This document shows, piece by piece, positions 6,667 to 13,953 of a stretch of DNA of 33,582 nucleotides. The stretch's first letter is position 1; each line of letters begins with the position of its first letter. This DNA is from an uncultured Phascolarctobacterium sp. (lineage in GTDB: Bacteria > Bacillota > Negativicutes > Acidaminococcales > Acidaminococcaceae), in NCBI GenBank assembly GCA_900757795.1, contig CAAEPE010000012.1, positions 1 to 33,582 of the forward strand. Reading direction: 5' to 3'. Position numbers and translations under genes: made by a program. The notes under the pieces were generated by a model, which ran no database searches, had not been told where the DNA came from, and saw only the letters and a list, made by a program, of their open reading frames with translations.

Positions 6667-7617
6667 ATGTACAAAATCGTAAAAAGCACGGACAACGGTT
6701 TAACTGAATTGGAGCTGGATAATTTAGAAAAAGGCTATTGGCTCGACATAGTTGCGCCCTCTGAAGATGAGCTGCAGGAAATTTCTGCGGCCACAGGCAT
6801 TCAAATGGATTTTTTGAGCGCCGCGCTGGACGAAGAAGAAAAATCCCGTATTGAGGTTGAAGACGACCAAATTTTGATTTTGGTAGACATTCCTTTCTTC
6901 CGCAGTAATAAAGAATATGATACGTTGCCGTTAGGTATTATCATGACAGAAACCGGTATCGCCACCATCTGCTTAGAGACTAACGGCGTTACCGCCGACT
7001 TCGGCACTCACAACAGCCGCATGTTCAGTACGTTTAAGAAAACCCGCTTTCTTTTTCAGATTCTGTATAAATCTGCTACTTTGTATTTGAAATACATCCG
7101 TATCATTATTCGCCGTACCGATGAATTAGAAATTCATCTGCGCCAGTCCATGGAAAACAGCGAACTGTTTAACCTACTGGATTTACAAAAATCCCTGACG
7201 TATTTTTCTACCTCTCTGCGCAGTAATTCCATTGTTATGGAAAGGCTGCTGCGTCTGCGCAACGCCAGCACTACCCAGCATCTAATCAAGGTGTACGAAG
7301 AAGACGAGGATTTGCTGGACGACGTTATTATCGAATATAAGCAGGCTGTAGAAATGGTAGAAATGTATAGCCACATTCTTAACAGCATGATGGAAGTTTT
7401 TGCCAGTATCATCAGCAACAATTTAAACCTTGTTATGCGATTTTTGGCCTCCATTACCATCTTGTTAGCTATTCCCACATTAATCAGCGGCCTTTGGGGC
7501 ATGAATGTGCATGTTCCTTTTGCCGACAGCCCTTACGGCTTTGCTATTGTCGGCAGCTTTGCTTTTGTCGTAGCTATTGGCAGCGCTTGGCTTTTGTGGA
7601 AACGGCGCATGTTCTAA
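6667..7617 (+). CDS. corA: CorA-family magnesium/divalent cation transporter
   Basis: 316 residues, the standard CorA length. It has a large cytoplasmic N-terminal domain with a long coiled-coil-forming helix (about 195-260), then two C-terminal membrane helices. The selectivity signature GMN is present at 278-280, in LWGMNVHVPF, right after the first helix. CorA proteins form pentameric channels that import Mg2+, Co2+ or Ni2+. The positively charged tail (WKRRMF) is also typical. The start is preceded by AAGGAGGGAC. It follows the TSCPD gene and is 27 nt ahead of a small unknown, so the cluster is probably one transcript. Confidence 0.95.
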   Translation: MYKIVKSTDNGLTELELDNLEKGYWLDIVAPSEDELQEISAATGIQMDFLSAALDEEEKSRIEVEDDQILILVDIPFFRSNKEYDTLPLGIIMTETGIATICLETNGVTADFGTHNSRMFSTFKKTRFLFQILYKSATLYLKYIRIIIRRTDELEIHLRQSMENSELFNLLDLQKSLTYFSTSLRSNSIVMERLLRLRNASTTQHLIKVYEEDEDLLDDVIIEYKQAVEMVEMYSHILNSMMEVFASIISNNLNLVMRFLASITILLAIPTLISGLWGMNVHVPFADSPYGFAIVGSFAFVVAIGSAWLLWKRRMF

Positions 7618-7644
7618 ATTTTGAAAGCTGATTAAGGAGTTTAT

Positions 7645-7875
7645 ATGTCCAAAGTAATTGCAGAAAAGCTGCTCGCCGGTATTATTTTCGGTGACAGCGA
7701 TAATCACGAATATATCTATCTGCCCGGAGGTGAGGTAGGCAGCGAGCAGCCTCTTTGCGTATTGGAGCGCGGCAATGAGCGTCAAGATCTTTCCTTAGAA
7801 GACGCAGCCTACGAAGTGCAGCATTTAACACTCAAGCCCTGCTCGCACCCTCTTTGGGGCAAGCGTTCATATTAA
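7645..7875 (+). CDS. Small unknown protein between corA and a HerA-like ATPase
   Basis: 76 residues, no signal peptide and no membrane helix. It reads like a small folded domain: a basic start (MSKVIAEKLLAGIIFG), an acidic/aromatic strand region (DSDNHEYIYLPGGEVG), and a C-terminal part ending LKPCSHPLWGKRSY. I do not recognise a family. The coding case is good: AAGGAG ahead of the start, 27 nt after corA, and a stop 13 nt before the next start, so it is packed into the same operon. Its compact position before the ATPase suggests a functional link with that gene, but nothing more can be said. Confidence 0.7.
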   Translation: MSKVIAEKLLAGIIFGDSDNHEYIYLPGGEVGSEQPLCVLERGNERQDLSLEDAAYEVQHLTLKPCSHPLWGKRSY

Positions 7876-7888
7876 GGAGGTTTCTCAT

Positions 7889-9433
7889 ATGTATTTACCT
7901 AAACTGCACAAGGTTTGGCTTTGCCAAAACAGTCAAGGCGGTATTTATTTAACCCCCAAAATGGCTAACCGTCACGGCTTGATTGCCGGAGCAACCGGCA
8001 CGGGCAAAACTGTTACGTTAAAGGTTTTAGCTGAAAGCTTCAGTGAAATGGGCGTGCCTGTTTTTCTTGCCGATATTAAAGGTGACGTTTCCGGCATGAT
8101 TTTACCTGGCGAAGACAGCGAAGGCTTCCAAAAGCGTATTAAAAATAAGCTTGGTTTAGAAATGCAGTGGGAATTTGCCGGTTATCCCGTACGCTTTTGG
8201 GATGTTTACGGAAAAATGGGCCTGCCTGTGCGTACCACCATTTCCGATATGGGACCTGAGCTTTTGAGCCGCTTATTAGAACTTAACGATACCCAGTCCG
8301 GTGTCATGAATATTATTTTCCGCGTAGCAGATTCCCAAGGTCTGTTATTGCTGGACTTTAAAGATTTACGCAGCATGGTGCAGTATGTAGGCGACCACAG
8401 CGCAGAAATCAAAATGCAGTACGGCAATGTTTCTACTCAAAGCATTGGTGCCATTCAAAGGGCTTTGCTGCGTTTGGAAGATCAGGGCGGCAATATTTTC
8501 TTTGGCGAGCCTGCGCTGGATATTAAGGATTGGTTTGCGGCAGACACTGACGGTCGCGGCATTATCAATTTGCTGCACTGTACAGAGCTGTTCCAAAATC
8601 CTCTGCTATATTCTACCTTCCTTTTATGGATGCTTTCCGAGCTTTACGAAATGATGCCGGAAGCAGGCGACTTGGATAAGCCTAAAATGGTTTTCTTCTT
8701 TGATGAAGCTCATTTGATTTTTAAAGACGCTCCCCGTTCTCTTTTGGACAAGGTAGAGCAAATTGTACGCTTGATTCGCTCCAAGGGCATTGGCATTTAT
8801 TTTATTACTCAACAGCCATCCGATATTCCCGACAGCGTTTTGGCACAGCTCGGCAATAAATTGCAGCATGCTCTGCGCGCTTACACGCCTAAAGAACGCA
8901 AAGGCTTAAAGGCGGCTGCACAAGCCTTCCGTCCCAATCCCGAATTAAACGCCGAAAGCGCTTTAGGAGAATTGGGAACCGGTGAAGTTCTAGTGTCCTT
9001 GCTGGACGAAGAAGGCGTTCCCGCCATGGTACAGCGTGCTTATGTAATGCCGCCTAGAAGCTATCTTGGTACCTGTGCCGAAGAAATCCGCCGCAAAGCT
9101 ATTAACGCAACCCCACTGCATACTAAATATGCCGAAACTATTGATAGAGAATCAGCCTACGAAATTTTACAAAAACGTGCTGAACAGGCTAAGGAAGAAG
9201 CTACTGCTCCAAAAGAGAACGACAGCCTGCGCGAAGAAATTCACCGCAGCGCTCCCCGATCTTCCGCTCGCAGCACTGCTGACCGCAGCGCAAACACACG
9301 CAGCAGCACACGTTCCTCCCGCCAGCCCCAAAGTATGGTAGAAAAGGTTGCGACCAGCGCTTTACAAACCTTTGGCCGTACCATTGCCAGCTCCTTGGCT
9401 CGCGGTATTTTGGGCAGTCTATTAAAAAAATAA
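7889..9433 (+). CDS. HerA-like ATPase, DUF853 (YjgR type)
   Basis: 514 residues. The Walker A motif GATGTGKT is at 34-41 in the N-terminal RecA-like core (NRHGLIAGATGTGKTVTLKVLAE). Walker B is FFFDEAHLIF near residue 270, followed by an arginine- and Gln-rich sensor region (VRLIRSKGIGIYFITQQPSDIPDSVLAQLGNK). This is the DUF853/YjgR family of HerA/FtsK-type ATPases, predicted to translocate along DNA, with no settled role in the cell. The C-terminus (from about 430) is a charged then Ser/Arg-rich linker, ending in a helix (SMVEKVATSALQTFGRTIASSL) that may be an oligomerisation or partner-binding tail. AAGGAGG precedes the ATG; a strong terminator closes the operon. Confidence 0.9.
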   Translation: MYLPKLHKVWLCQNSQGGIYLTPKMANRHGLIAGATGTGKTVTLKVLAESFSEMGVPVFLADIKGDVSGMILPGEDSEGFQKRIKNKLGLEMQWEFAGYPVRFWDVYGKMGLPVRTTISDMGPELLSRLLELNDTQSGVMNIIFRVADSQGLLLLDFKDLRSMVQYVGDHSAEIKMQYGNVSTQSIGAIQRALLRLEDQGGNIFFGEPALDIKDWFAADTDGRGIINLLHCTELFQNPLLYSTFLLWMLSELYEMMPEAGDLDKPKMVFFFDEAHLIFKDAPRSLLDKVEQIVRLIRSKGIGIYFITQQPSDIPDSVLAQLGNKLQHALRAYTPKERKGLKAAAQAFRPNPELNAESALGELGTGEVLVSLLDEEGVPAMVQRAYVMPPRSYLGTCAEEIRRKAINATPLHTKYAETIDRESAYEILQKRAEQAKEEATAPKENDSLREEIHRSAPRSSARSTADRSANTRSSTRSSRQPQSMVEKVATSALQTFGRTIASSLARGILGSLLKK

Positions 9434-9452
9434 TTTTCACATAGCATCTTAT

Positions 9453-9483
9453 AAGAACGCCGGCACTTACCGGCGTTCTTTTT
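9453..9483 (+). terminator. Intrinsic terminator after the HerA-like gene
   Basis: 11-bp GC-rich stem AAGAACGCCGG / CCGGCGTTCTT with a 6-nt loop and a T-run. Confidence 0.9.
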
Positions 9484-9528
9484 ACTAACAAAATAACAAA
9501 AAAAATTAAAAATTTTTCACGTTACCAC

Positions 9529-9557
9529 TTTACAAATTTAATATGCTAAAGTATAAT
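9529..9557 (+). promoter_or_regulatory. Promoter of ABC transporter 1 binding protein
   Basis: -35 TTTACA (9529-9534), 17-nt spacer, -10 TATAAT (9552-9557). Two half-sites in inverted orientation, ACTTTA (9527-9532) and TAAAGT (9547-9552), overlap the two hexamers. Confidence 0.7.
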
Positions 9558-9616
9558 ATGAATGTACTCATTAAGAAATGCTTATTCAAGCAGAATATTT
9601 TATACGAGGTGGAAAA

Positions 9617-10393
9617 ATGAAAAAGTTATTAGTGTTTATTATGAGTCTGATGATGATGTTAATGATGGTGGCAGGCTGCGGCAACAGCGGTCCTAAAAAA
9701 ATGGTTATCGGCTTAGACGACAACTTTGCTCCCATGGGCTTCCGCAATGAGAAAAACGAAATCGTTGGCATGGACATTGATTTGGCTCGCGAAGCTTGCA
9801 AACGTTTGGGCATGGAAGTTGAATTCAAGCCTATTGATTGGGGCGCTAAGGAAGCAGAGTTAAAATCTAAACGCATTGACGCTATTTGGAACTGCTTCAC
9901 TATCAATCCTGAACGCGAAAAAGTTTACGGCATGTCCAAGCCTTATCTGCTCAACGCTCAATTGGTAGTTGTTCCCAAAGGCTCTTCTATTAAAAAGATT
10001 GCTGATTTAAAAGGTAAAGTAGTTGCTGTTCAAGACGACTCCACCGGCTCCTATTTATTAGAGCTGCCGAAAAACAAAGAGCTGAAAGATTCTTTGAAAG
10101 ATTACCGCAAATATCCTGACTTCGCCGCTATTTACATGGAACTGGACAACAAACGTGTTGACGCTGCCATTGTTGACGCTGTTTTAGCACGCGGCTACTA
10201 TGACAAACTGAAACCCGGCCAATATGAAATTTTAGATGAAAATATGGGTGAAGAAGTTGTTGGCATCGCTTTCCGTAAAGACGATAAAGAATTCCTGGAA
10301 CGTATCAACAAAGTTATGGATGAAATGAAAAAAGACGGCACCTGCAAAAAAATTTCCGAAAAATGGATGGGTGCTGACATTATCAAATATTAA
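9617..10393 (+). CDS. Polar amino acid ABC transporter, substrate-binding lipoprotein
   Basis: 258 residues from the ATG at 9617; the upstream in-frame ATG at 9578 is rejected because only the later start gives a signal peptide and a GAGGTGG ribosome site. MKKLLVFIMSLMMMLMMVAGCGNSG is a lipoprotein signal with lipobox VAGC. The mature part is a family 3 periplasmic-binding protein: MVIGLDDNFAPMGFRNEKNEIVGMDIDLAREACKRLG, then EAELKSKRIDAIWNCFTINPERE and VAVQDDSTGSYLLE. It binds a polar amino acid outside the cytoplasmic membrane and delivers it to the permease encoded downstream. The exact substrate is not evident. It has its own promoter and terminator, so it can be made in excess over the permease. 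Confidence 0.92.
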   Translation: MKKLLVFIMSLMMMLMMVAGCGNSGPKKMVIGLDDNFAPMGFRNEKNEIVGMDIDLAREACKRLGMEVEFKPIDWGAKEAELKSKRIDAIWNCFTINPEREKVYGMSKPYLLNAQLVVVPKGSSIKKIADLKGKVVAVQDDSTGSYLLELPKNKELKDSLKDYRKYPDFAAIYMELDNKRVDAAIVDAVLARGYYDKLKPGQYEILDENMGEEVVGIAFRKDDKEFLERINKVMDEMKKDGTCKKISEKWMGADIIKY

Positions 10394-10414
10394 CTTTCAG
10401 CATATTTAATACGC

Positions 10415-10445
10415 AAAAGGGGGCGAAGCAATTCGTCCCCTTTTT
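10415..10445 (+). terminator. Intrinsic terminator after the binding-protein gene
   Basis: 9-bp stem GGGGGCGAA / TTCGTCCCC with one wobble, 4-nt loop, T5 tail. It uncouples the binding protein from the permease/ATPase unit. Confidence 0.85.
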
Positions 10446-10468
10446 CATTACTGCAAAGTAGTTTTACC

Positions 10469-10497
10469 TTGTCAACACTTTAGTAAAGTGCTACAAT
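10469..10497 (+). promoter_or_regulatory. Promoter with embedded palindrome, permease-ATPase unit
   Basis: -35 TTGTCA (10469-10474), 17-nt spacer, extended -10 TGC-TACAAT (hexamer 10492-10497). The spacer contains a perfect palindrome CACTTT-AGT-AAAGTG (10476-10490), placed where a repressor would block polymerase. An imperfect hairpin GGCA...TGCC around 10512-10532 lies in the leader. Confidence 0.7.
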
Positions 10498-10567
10498 AAA
10501 GTAAGCTGGTCGGCATGCAAGCTGCTTGTGCCAGTGTAAATTTTAACTAATTTTTATGGAGAATATT

Positions 10568-11212
10568 ATGGATTACGTTTTTAAAATCGTCCCCCAAATG
10601 CTGGACGGCTGTTTTGTTTCCTTTCAGGTTTTTTTAATCACTATCGTTTTGAGTATTCCTTTGGGCATTTTGCTTAGCTTAGGCCGCGTTTCCGGCAGCC
10701 AGATTTTGCAGAAAATTATCGGTTTTTATGTTTGGATTATGCGCGGCACGCCTTTAATGCTGCAAATTTTCTTTGTTTACTTTGTATTGCCCTCCGTCGG
10801 TATTCGCCTGCCGGATTTTGAATCTGCGTTAGTAGCTTTTGTTTTAAATTACGCCGCTTACTTCTGCGAAATTTTCCGCTCCGGTATTCAGGCTATTCCC
10901 AAAGGCCAGTATGAAGCAGCTCATACCTTGGGTATGAATTATCTGCAAACCATGCGCCGCATTATTCTGCCGCAGGTTATCCGCATCATCTTGCCGCCTA
11001 TCAGCAACGAAACCATCACTTTGGTCAAGGATACTTCGTTGGTTTATGTTTTAGCCATGAACGACTTGATGCGTACTGCCCGCAATTTAGTACAGCGTGA
11101 TTTTAGTATTACGCCTTTTATCGTAGCAGCTGTTTTCTATTTAATTGCTACCTTAATTTTAACCGTGCTGTTTGAGCGTCTGGAAAAACATTTCTCCAGA
11201 TATGAGCAATAA
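10568..11212 (+). CDS. Polar amino acid ABC transporter, permease
   Basis: 214 residues from the ATG at 10568. The frame opens at 10556, but that ATG lies inside the ATGGAG ribosome site used by the second one. About five membrane helices. Typical His/Glu/Gln/Arg/opine family permease blocks are present: the MRGTPLMLQIFFVYF segment, YAAYFCEIFRSGIQAIPKGQYEAAHTLGMN (the EAA loop that docks with the ATPase) and the IILPQVIRIILPPISNETITLVKDTSLV segment. It forms the membrane channel for the transporter. The ATPase gene starts 11 nt after its stop. Confidence 0.93.
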   Translation: MDYVFKIVPQMLDGCFVSFQVFLITIVLSIPLGILLSLGRVSGSQILQKIIGFYVWIMRGTPLMLQIFFVYFVLPSVGIRLPDFESALVAFVLNYAAYFCEIFRSGIQAIPKGQYEAAHTLGMNYLQTMRRIILPQVIRIILPPISNETITLVKDTSLVYVLAMNDLMRTARNLVQRDFSITPFIVAAVFYLIATLILTVLFERLEKHFSRYEQ

Positions 11213-11223
11213 GGAGTCACATA

Positions 11224-11982
11224 ATGAACAAAATTAAAGCACAAAATATTTGGAAAAAATTTAATAAACTAGAAGTGCTCAAAGGCATTGATTTAGAGGT
11301 CAATGAAGGTGAAGTAGTCGCAGTTATCGGTCCCTCCGGCGGCGGCAAAAGTACGCTGCTGCGCTGTCTAAACAAGCTGGAAACCATTGACCGCGGCACA
11401 GTTGTTATCGACGGCGAAGAGCTTTGTCACGAAACATCAGCCGGTACGGAATATGTCAATAAAAATGATATCCGCCGCATTGCCTGCAAAATGGGCATGG
11501 TATTTCAGCAGTTCGATCTTTTCCCTCACATGACTGTTTTAGAAAATCTTATTGAAGCGCCGGTAAATGTGCAAAAGCGCGATAAGGCAGAAGTTATTAA
11601 AGAAGCAGAAATTCTTTTATCTAAAGTAGGTCTTTCGGATAAACGCGACGAATACCCCCGCAAATTGAGCGGCGGACAGCAGCAGCGTGTGGCCATAGCC
11701 AGAGCATTAGCTATGAAACCGGCTATCATGTTGTTTGACGAACCTACTTCCTCCTTAGATCCTGAGCTTACCGGCGAGGTTTTGAAAGCTATGCGCGAAC
11801 TTGCCGAAGAAAAAATGACCATGGTTGTGGTAACTCACGAAATGGGCTTTGCTAAAGAAGTAGCTACTAAGGTTGTTTTTATGGCGGACGGCCGCGTGCA
11901 GGAGCAAGGCACGCCCGCAGAAATTTTTGGCAATCCCAAAAACGAACGTCTCAAAGCATTTTTAAACGTAATCCTCAAATAA
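11224..11982 (+). CDS. Polar amino acid ABC transporter, ATP-binding protein
   Basis: 252 residues, GlnQ/HisP type. Walker A GPSGGGKST (about 36-44), Q-loop MVFQQFDLFPHMTV, ABC signature LSGGQQQR, Walker B IMLFDEPTSSLD and H-loop VVVTHEM are all intact. It powers import through the permease just upstream. The glycine-rich Walker A has GGG where GSG is more usual, which is a tolerated variant. The AAGGAG of its ribosome site overlaps the end of the permease gene, indicating coupled expression. Confidence 0.95.
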   Translation: MNKIKAQNIWKKFNKLEVLKGIDLEVNEGEVVAVIGPSGGGKSTLLRCLNKLETIDRGTVVIDGEELCHETSAGTEYVNKNDIRRIACKMGMVFQQFDLFPHMTVLENLIEAPVNVQKRDKAEVIKEAEILLSKVGLSDKRDEYPRKLSGGQQQRVAIARALAMKPAIMLFDEPTSSLDPELTGEVLKAMRELAEEKMTMVVVTHEMGFAKEVATKVVFMADGRVQEQGTPAEIFGNPKNERLKAFLNVILK

Positions 11983-11987
11983 ATTTT

Positions 11988-12020
11988 ACGCCGTCGGAAA
12001 TTTTTTCCGGCGGCGTTATT
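11988..12020 (+). terminator. Probable terminator of ABC transporter 1
   Basis: 13-bp stem ACGCCGTCGGAAA / TTTCCGGCGGCGT with one wobble pair; the following T-tract is interrupted (TATTGTTC), so termination may be partial. Confidence 0.65.
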
Positions 12021-12066
12021 GTTCACAATTAGTTTACTACTTAGTCTTACTTTAGTCATAACAGTT

Positions 12067-12075
12067 TGCTACAAT
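12067..12075 (+). promoter_or_regulatory. Extended -10 promoter of the candidate small RNA
   Basis: TTGC-TACAAT extended -10 (hexamer 12070-12075), the same TGCTACAAT core as the promoter at 10492. No good -35 is visible (TTACTT at 12047-12052 at best). An ACTTTA half-site lies just upstream (12049-12054). Confidence 0.5.
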
Positions 12076-12081
12076 ATAGTT

Positions 12082-12207
12082 GAGGCAAGAAAGATATCCA
12101 AAAGCACGCAAGAAATCTTTCCCAACTCCCCTAAACACATCTTTTCATCATACACCTCTCCTTAGACGCACTGCACTCTATAAAAAAAGAGTGCAGTGTG
12201 TTTTTTT
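12082..12207 (+). ncRNA. Candidate trans-acting small RNA, about 126 nt
   Basis: No ORF with a ribosome site fits here, yet the stretch has an extended -10 promoter upstream and a strong intrinsic terminator at its end, and a different promoter (12224-12252) drives the next gene. The predicted RNA has a 5' hairpin (GAAAGAT 12089-12095 with ATCTTTC 12115-12121) and then an unpaired pyrimidine-rich middle. That middle contains CTCCCC (12126-12131) and CACCTCTCCTT (12153-12163), which could pair with Shine-Dalgarno sequences. The terminator hairpin follows. This is the common layout of Gram-positive regulatory sRNAs. Family and targets are unknown to me. Confidence 0.5.
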
Positions 12208-12208
12208 A
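12169..12208 (+). terminator. Strong intrinsic terminator of the small RNA
   Basis: Perfect 11-bp stem CACTGCACTCT / AGAGTGCAGTG, A-rich 8-nt loop, T7 tail. Confidence 0.9.
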
Positions 12209-12223
12209 TTTTGCCACAAAAAT

Positions 12224-12252
12224 TTTACGAAGAGTGTTTTTTACTGTATAAT
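12224..12252 (+). promoter_or_regulatory. Promoter of the Na/Pi cotransporter gene
   Basis: -35 TTTACG (12224-12229), 17-nt spacer, -10 TATAAT (12247-12252). It lies downstream of the small-RNA terminator. Confidence 0.7.
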
Positions 12253-12287
12253 ATAATTGAAGAAATAATTTTGCAGAAGGTGTAATT

Positions 12288-13895
12288 ATGTTAGTGTATT
12301 TCTTGGGATTTTTAGGCGGTATTGCCTTATTTATGTACGGTATGCAGCTTATGGGCGACGGTCTGCAAAAGGCTGCCGGTGCTAAGCTGCAAAAAATTTT
12401 AGAAGCCATGACCGGTGTGCTGGCCATGGGTATTCTCTTAGGTGCAGTTGTAACTGCTGTTTTGCAGGCCAGCGGCGCAACCACCGTTATGACCGTAGGT
12501 CTTGTCAATGCCGGTCTTTTAACGCTTAAGCAAGGCTTCGGCATTATCATGGGAGCCAACGTTGGTACTACTATTACGGCACAGTTAATTGCCTTTAAGC
12601 TTTCCAACTACATTACGGTGCTAATCTTCATCGGTTTTTTGATGCAGCTTTTAGCCAAACGCCGCCGCGGCAAATACTTAGGCCAAGTAATTTTAGGCTT
12701 TGGTATTTTAATGCTGGGTATGGATATGATGGGCCGCGCCGTTATGCCCCTGCGCGCATATCCCGGTTTCGTAGATTTTATCAGTTATTTTTCCGGCAAT
12801 CCGCTGCTGGGCATTTTCATTGGTACTATTATGACGGTGCTTATTCAATCCAGCAGTGCTACCATCGGTATTTTGATTGCTATGGCGGGTCAAGGTTTAA
12901 TCCCCTTGGAAGGCGCTATTCCCGTGCTTTTAGGTGATAATATTGGTACTTGTATTACGGCGGTTTTGGCATCTCTGCGCGCTAACCTTACGGCTAAGCG
13001 TGTTGCCATAGCGCACGTACTGTTCAATGTTATCGGCAGTATTATTTTCGTAATTTTTATGCGCTGGTTTGTCGAAATAGTTATGTATGTATCTCCTGCC
13101 GGCGATATCGCCCGCCAAATTGCTAACGCTCACTCTGCTTTTAATATTATCAATACTTTGCTCTTTATGCCCTTTGTCAATCCTTTTATCAAGCTTGTTC
13201 AGCGCATTGTTCCCGGTGATGCCGAAGGAATTTCTCTGCGCCCCGTATATTTGGACAAAGCCATGCTCAACACTCCGTCTATTGGTCTAAGCCTGGCGGT
13301 CAAAGAAGTTGTACGCATGGGTAATTTGGCCTGCAAAAATGTACGCTTAGGCATGGAATCCATTCACACCTTTGATACCGACAAGGTAAAATATGTATTG
13401 GAGCACGAACCGGTAGTCGACTCCTTGGAACGCGAAATCACCGATTATCTGACGGATATGAGCACCGCACAGCTGGACGAAAGCCTTTCCGTCCGCCACA
13501 CCGGTCTTTTGCACGCGATTAACGATATTGAACGTATCGGCGACCATGGCGAAACCTTAGCCAAAAAATCGCGTATGATTTTTGAAGATGAAGTACACTT
13601 CTCCCAAGAGGCTAAAGAAGAATTAGCGAAGCTTAGTCAAATGGTGCTGTGCGCCAGCAGCCGTTCGCTGGAAGCGCTGGAGAAAAATGATAAGGCCATT
13701 GCCGCAGACGCAGTACGCCTTTGCCGCGAAGTAAAGCACTTTCAAAAAGAAATACGCAAAAACCATATTACGCGTCTTAACGAGCACCGCTGCGACCCGG
13801 TAGCAGGCTTTGTAATGCTGGAGCTTTTAATCAACATGAAGCGTGTCAGCGACCATTCCAAAAATATTGCTCAGCTTGTACAAGGAACCTTCTAG
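12288..13895 (+). CDS. Na/Pi cotransporter family protein with PhoU-like domain
   Basis: 535 residues. The N-terminal ~320 residues are membrane-embedded and show the duplicated family repeats: GVVTAVLQASGATTVMTVGLVNAGLL ... GANVGTTITAQLI, and again IGTIMTVLIQSSSATIGILIAMAGQGL ... GDNIGTCITAVLASL. The Q-S-S/A-S-A-T motifs are those that bind sodium and phosphate in NptA/SLC34-type carriers. From about residue 345 the protein is helical and PhoU-like (AINDIERIGDHGETLAKK and MLELLINMKRVSDHSKNIAQL). Sodium-driven phosphate uptake is the family role; some members instead take part in phosphate signalling. AGAAGG precedes the ATG. Monocistronic. Confidence 0.93.
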   Translation: MLVYFLGFLGGIALFMYGMQLMGDGLQKAAGAKLQKILEAMTGVLAMGILLGAVVTAVLQASGATTVMTVGLVNAGLLTLKQGFGIIMGANVGTTITAQLIAFKLSNYITVLIFIGFLMQLLAKRRRGKYLGQVILGFGILMLGMDMMGRAVMPLRAYPGFVDFISYFSGNPLLGIFIGTIMTVLIQSSSATIGILIAMAGQGLIPLEGAIPVLLGDNIGTCITAVLASLRANLTAKRVAIAHVLFNVIGSIIFVIFMRWFVEIVMYVSPAGDIARQIANAHSAFNIINTLLFMPFVNPFIKLVQRIVPGDAEGISLRPVYLDKAMLNTPSIGLSLAVKEVVRMGNLACKNVRLGMESIHTFDTDKVKYVLEHEPVVDSLEREITDYLTDMSTAQLDESLSVRHTGLLHAINDIERIGDHGETLAKKSRMIFEDEVHFSQEAKEELAKLSQMVLCASSRSLEALEKNDKAIAADAVRLCREVKHFQKEIRKNHITRLNEHRCDPVAGFVMLELLINMKRVSDHSKNIAQLVQGTF

Positions 13896-13904
13896 CTTAA
13901 CATA

Positions 13905-13941
13905 CAAAAATAACCCATCTGCACGCAGATGGGTTTTTTTA
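13905..13941. terminator. Convergent terminator between the Na/Pi and Nramp genes
   Basis: Perfect 10-bp stem AACCCATCTG / CAGATGGGTT with a CACG loop; T7 on the plus side and a T-rich tail on the minus side serve both converging genes. Confidence 0.9.
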
Positions 13942-13953
13942 ATATATACGCTT

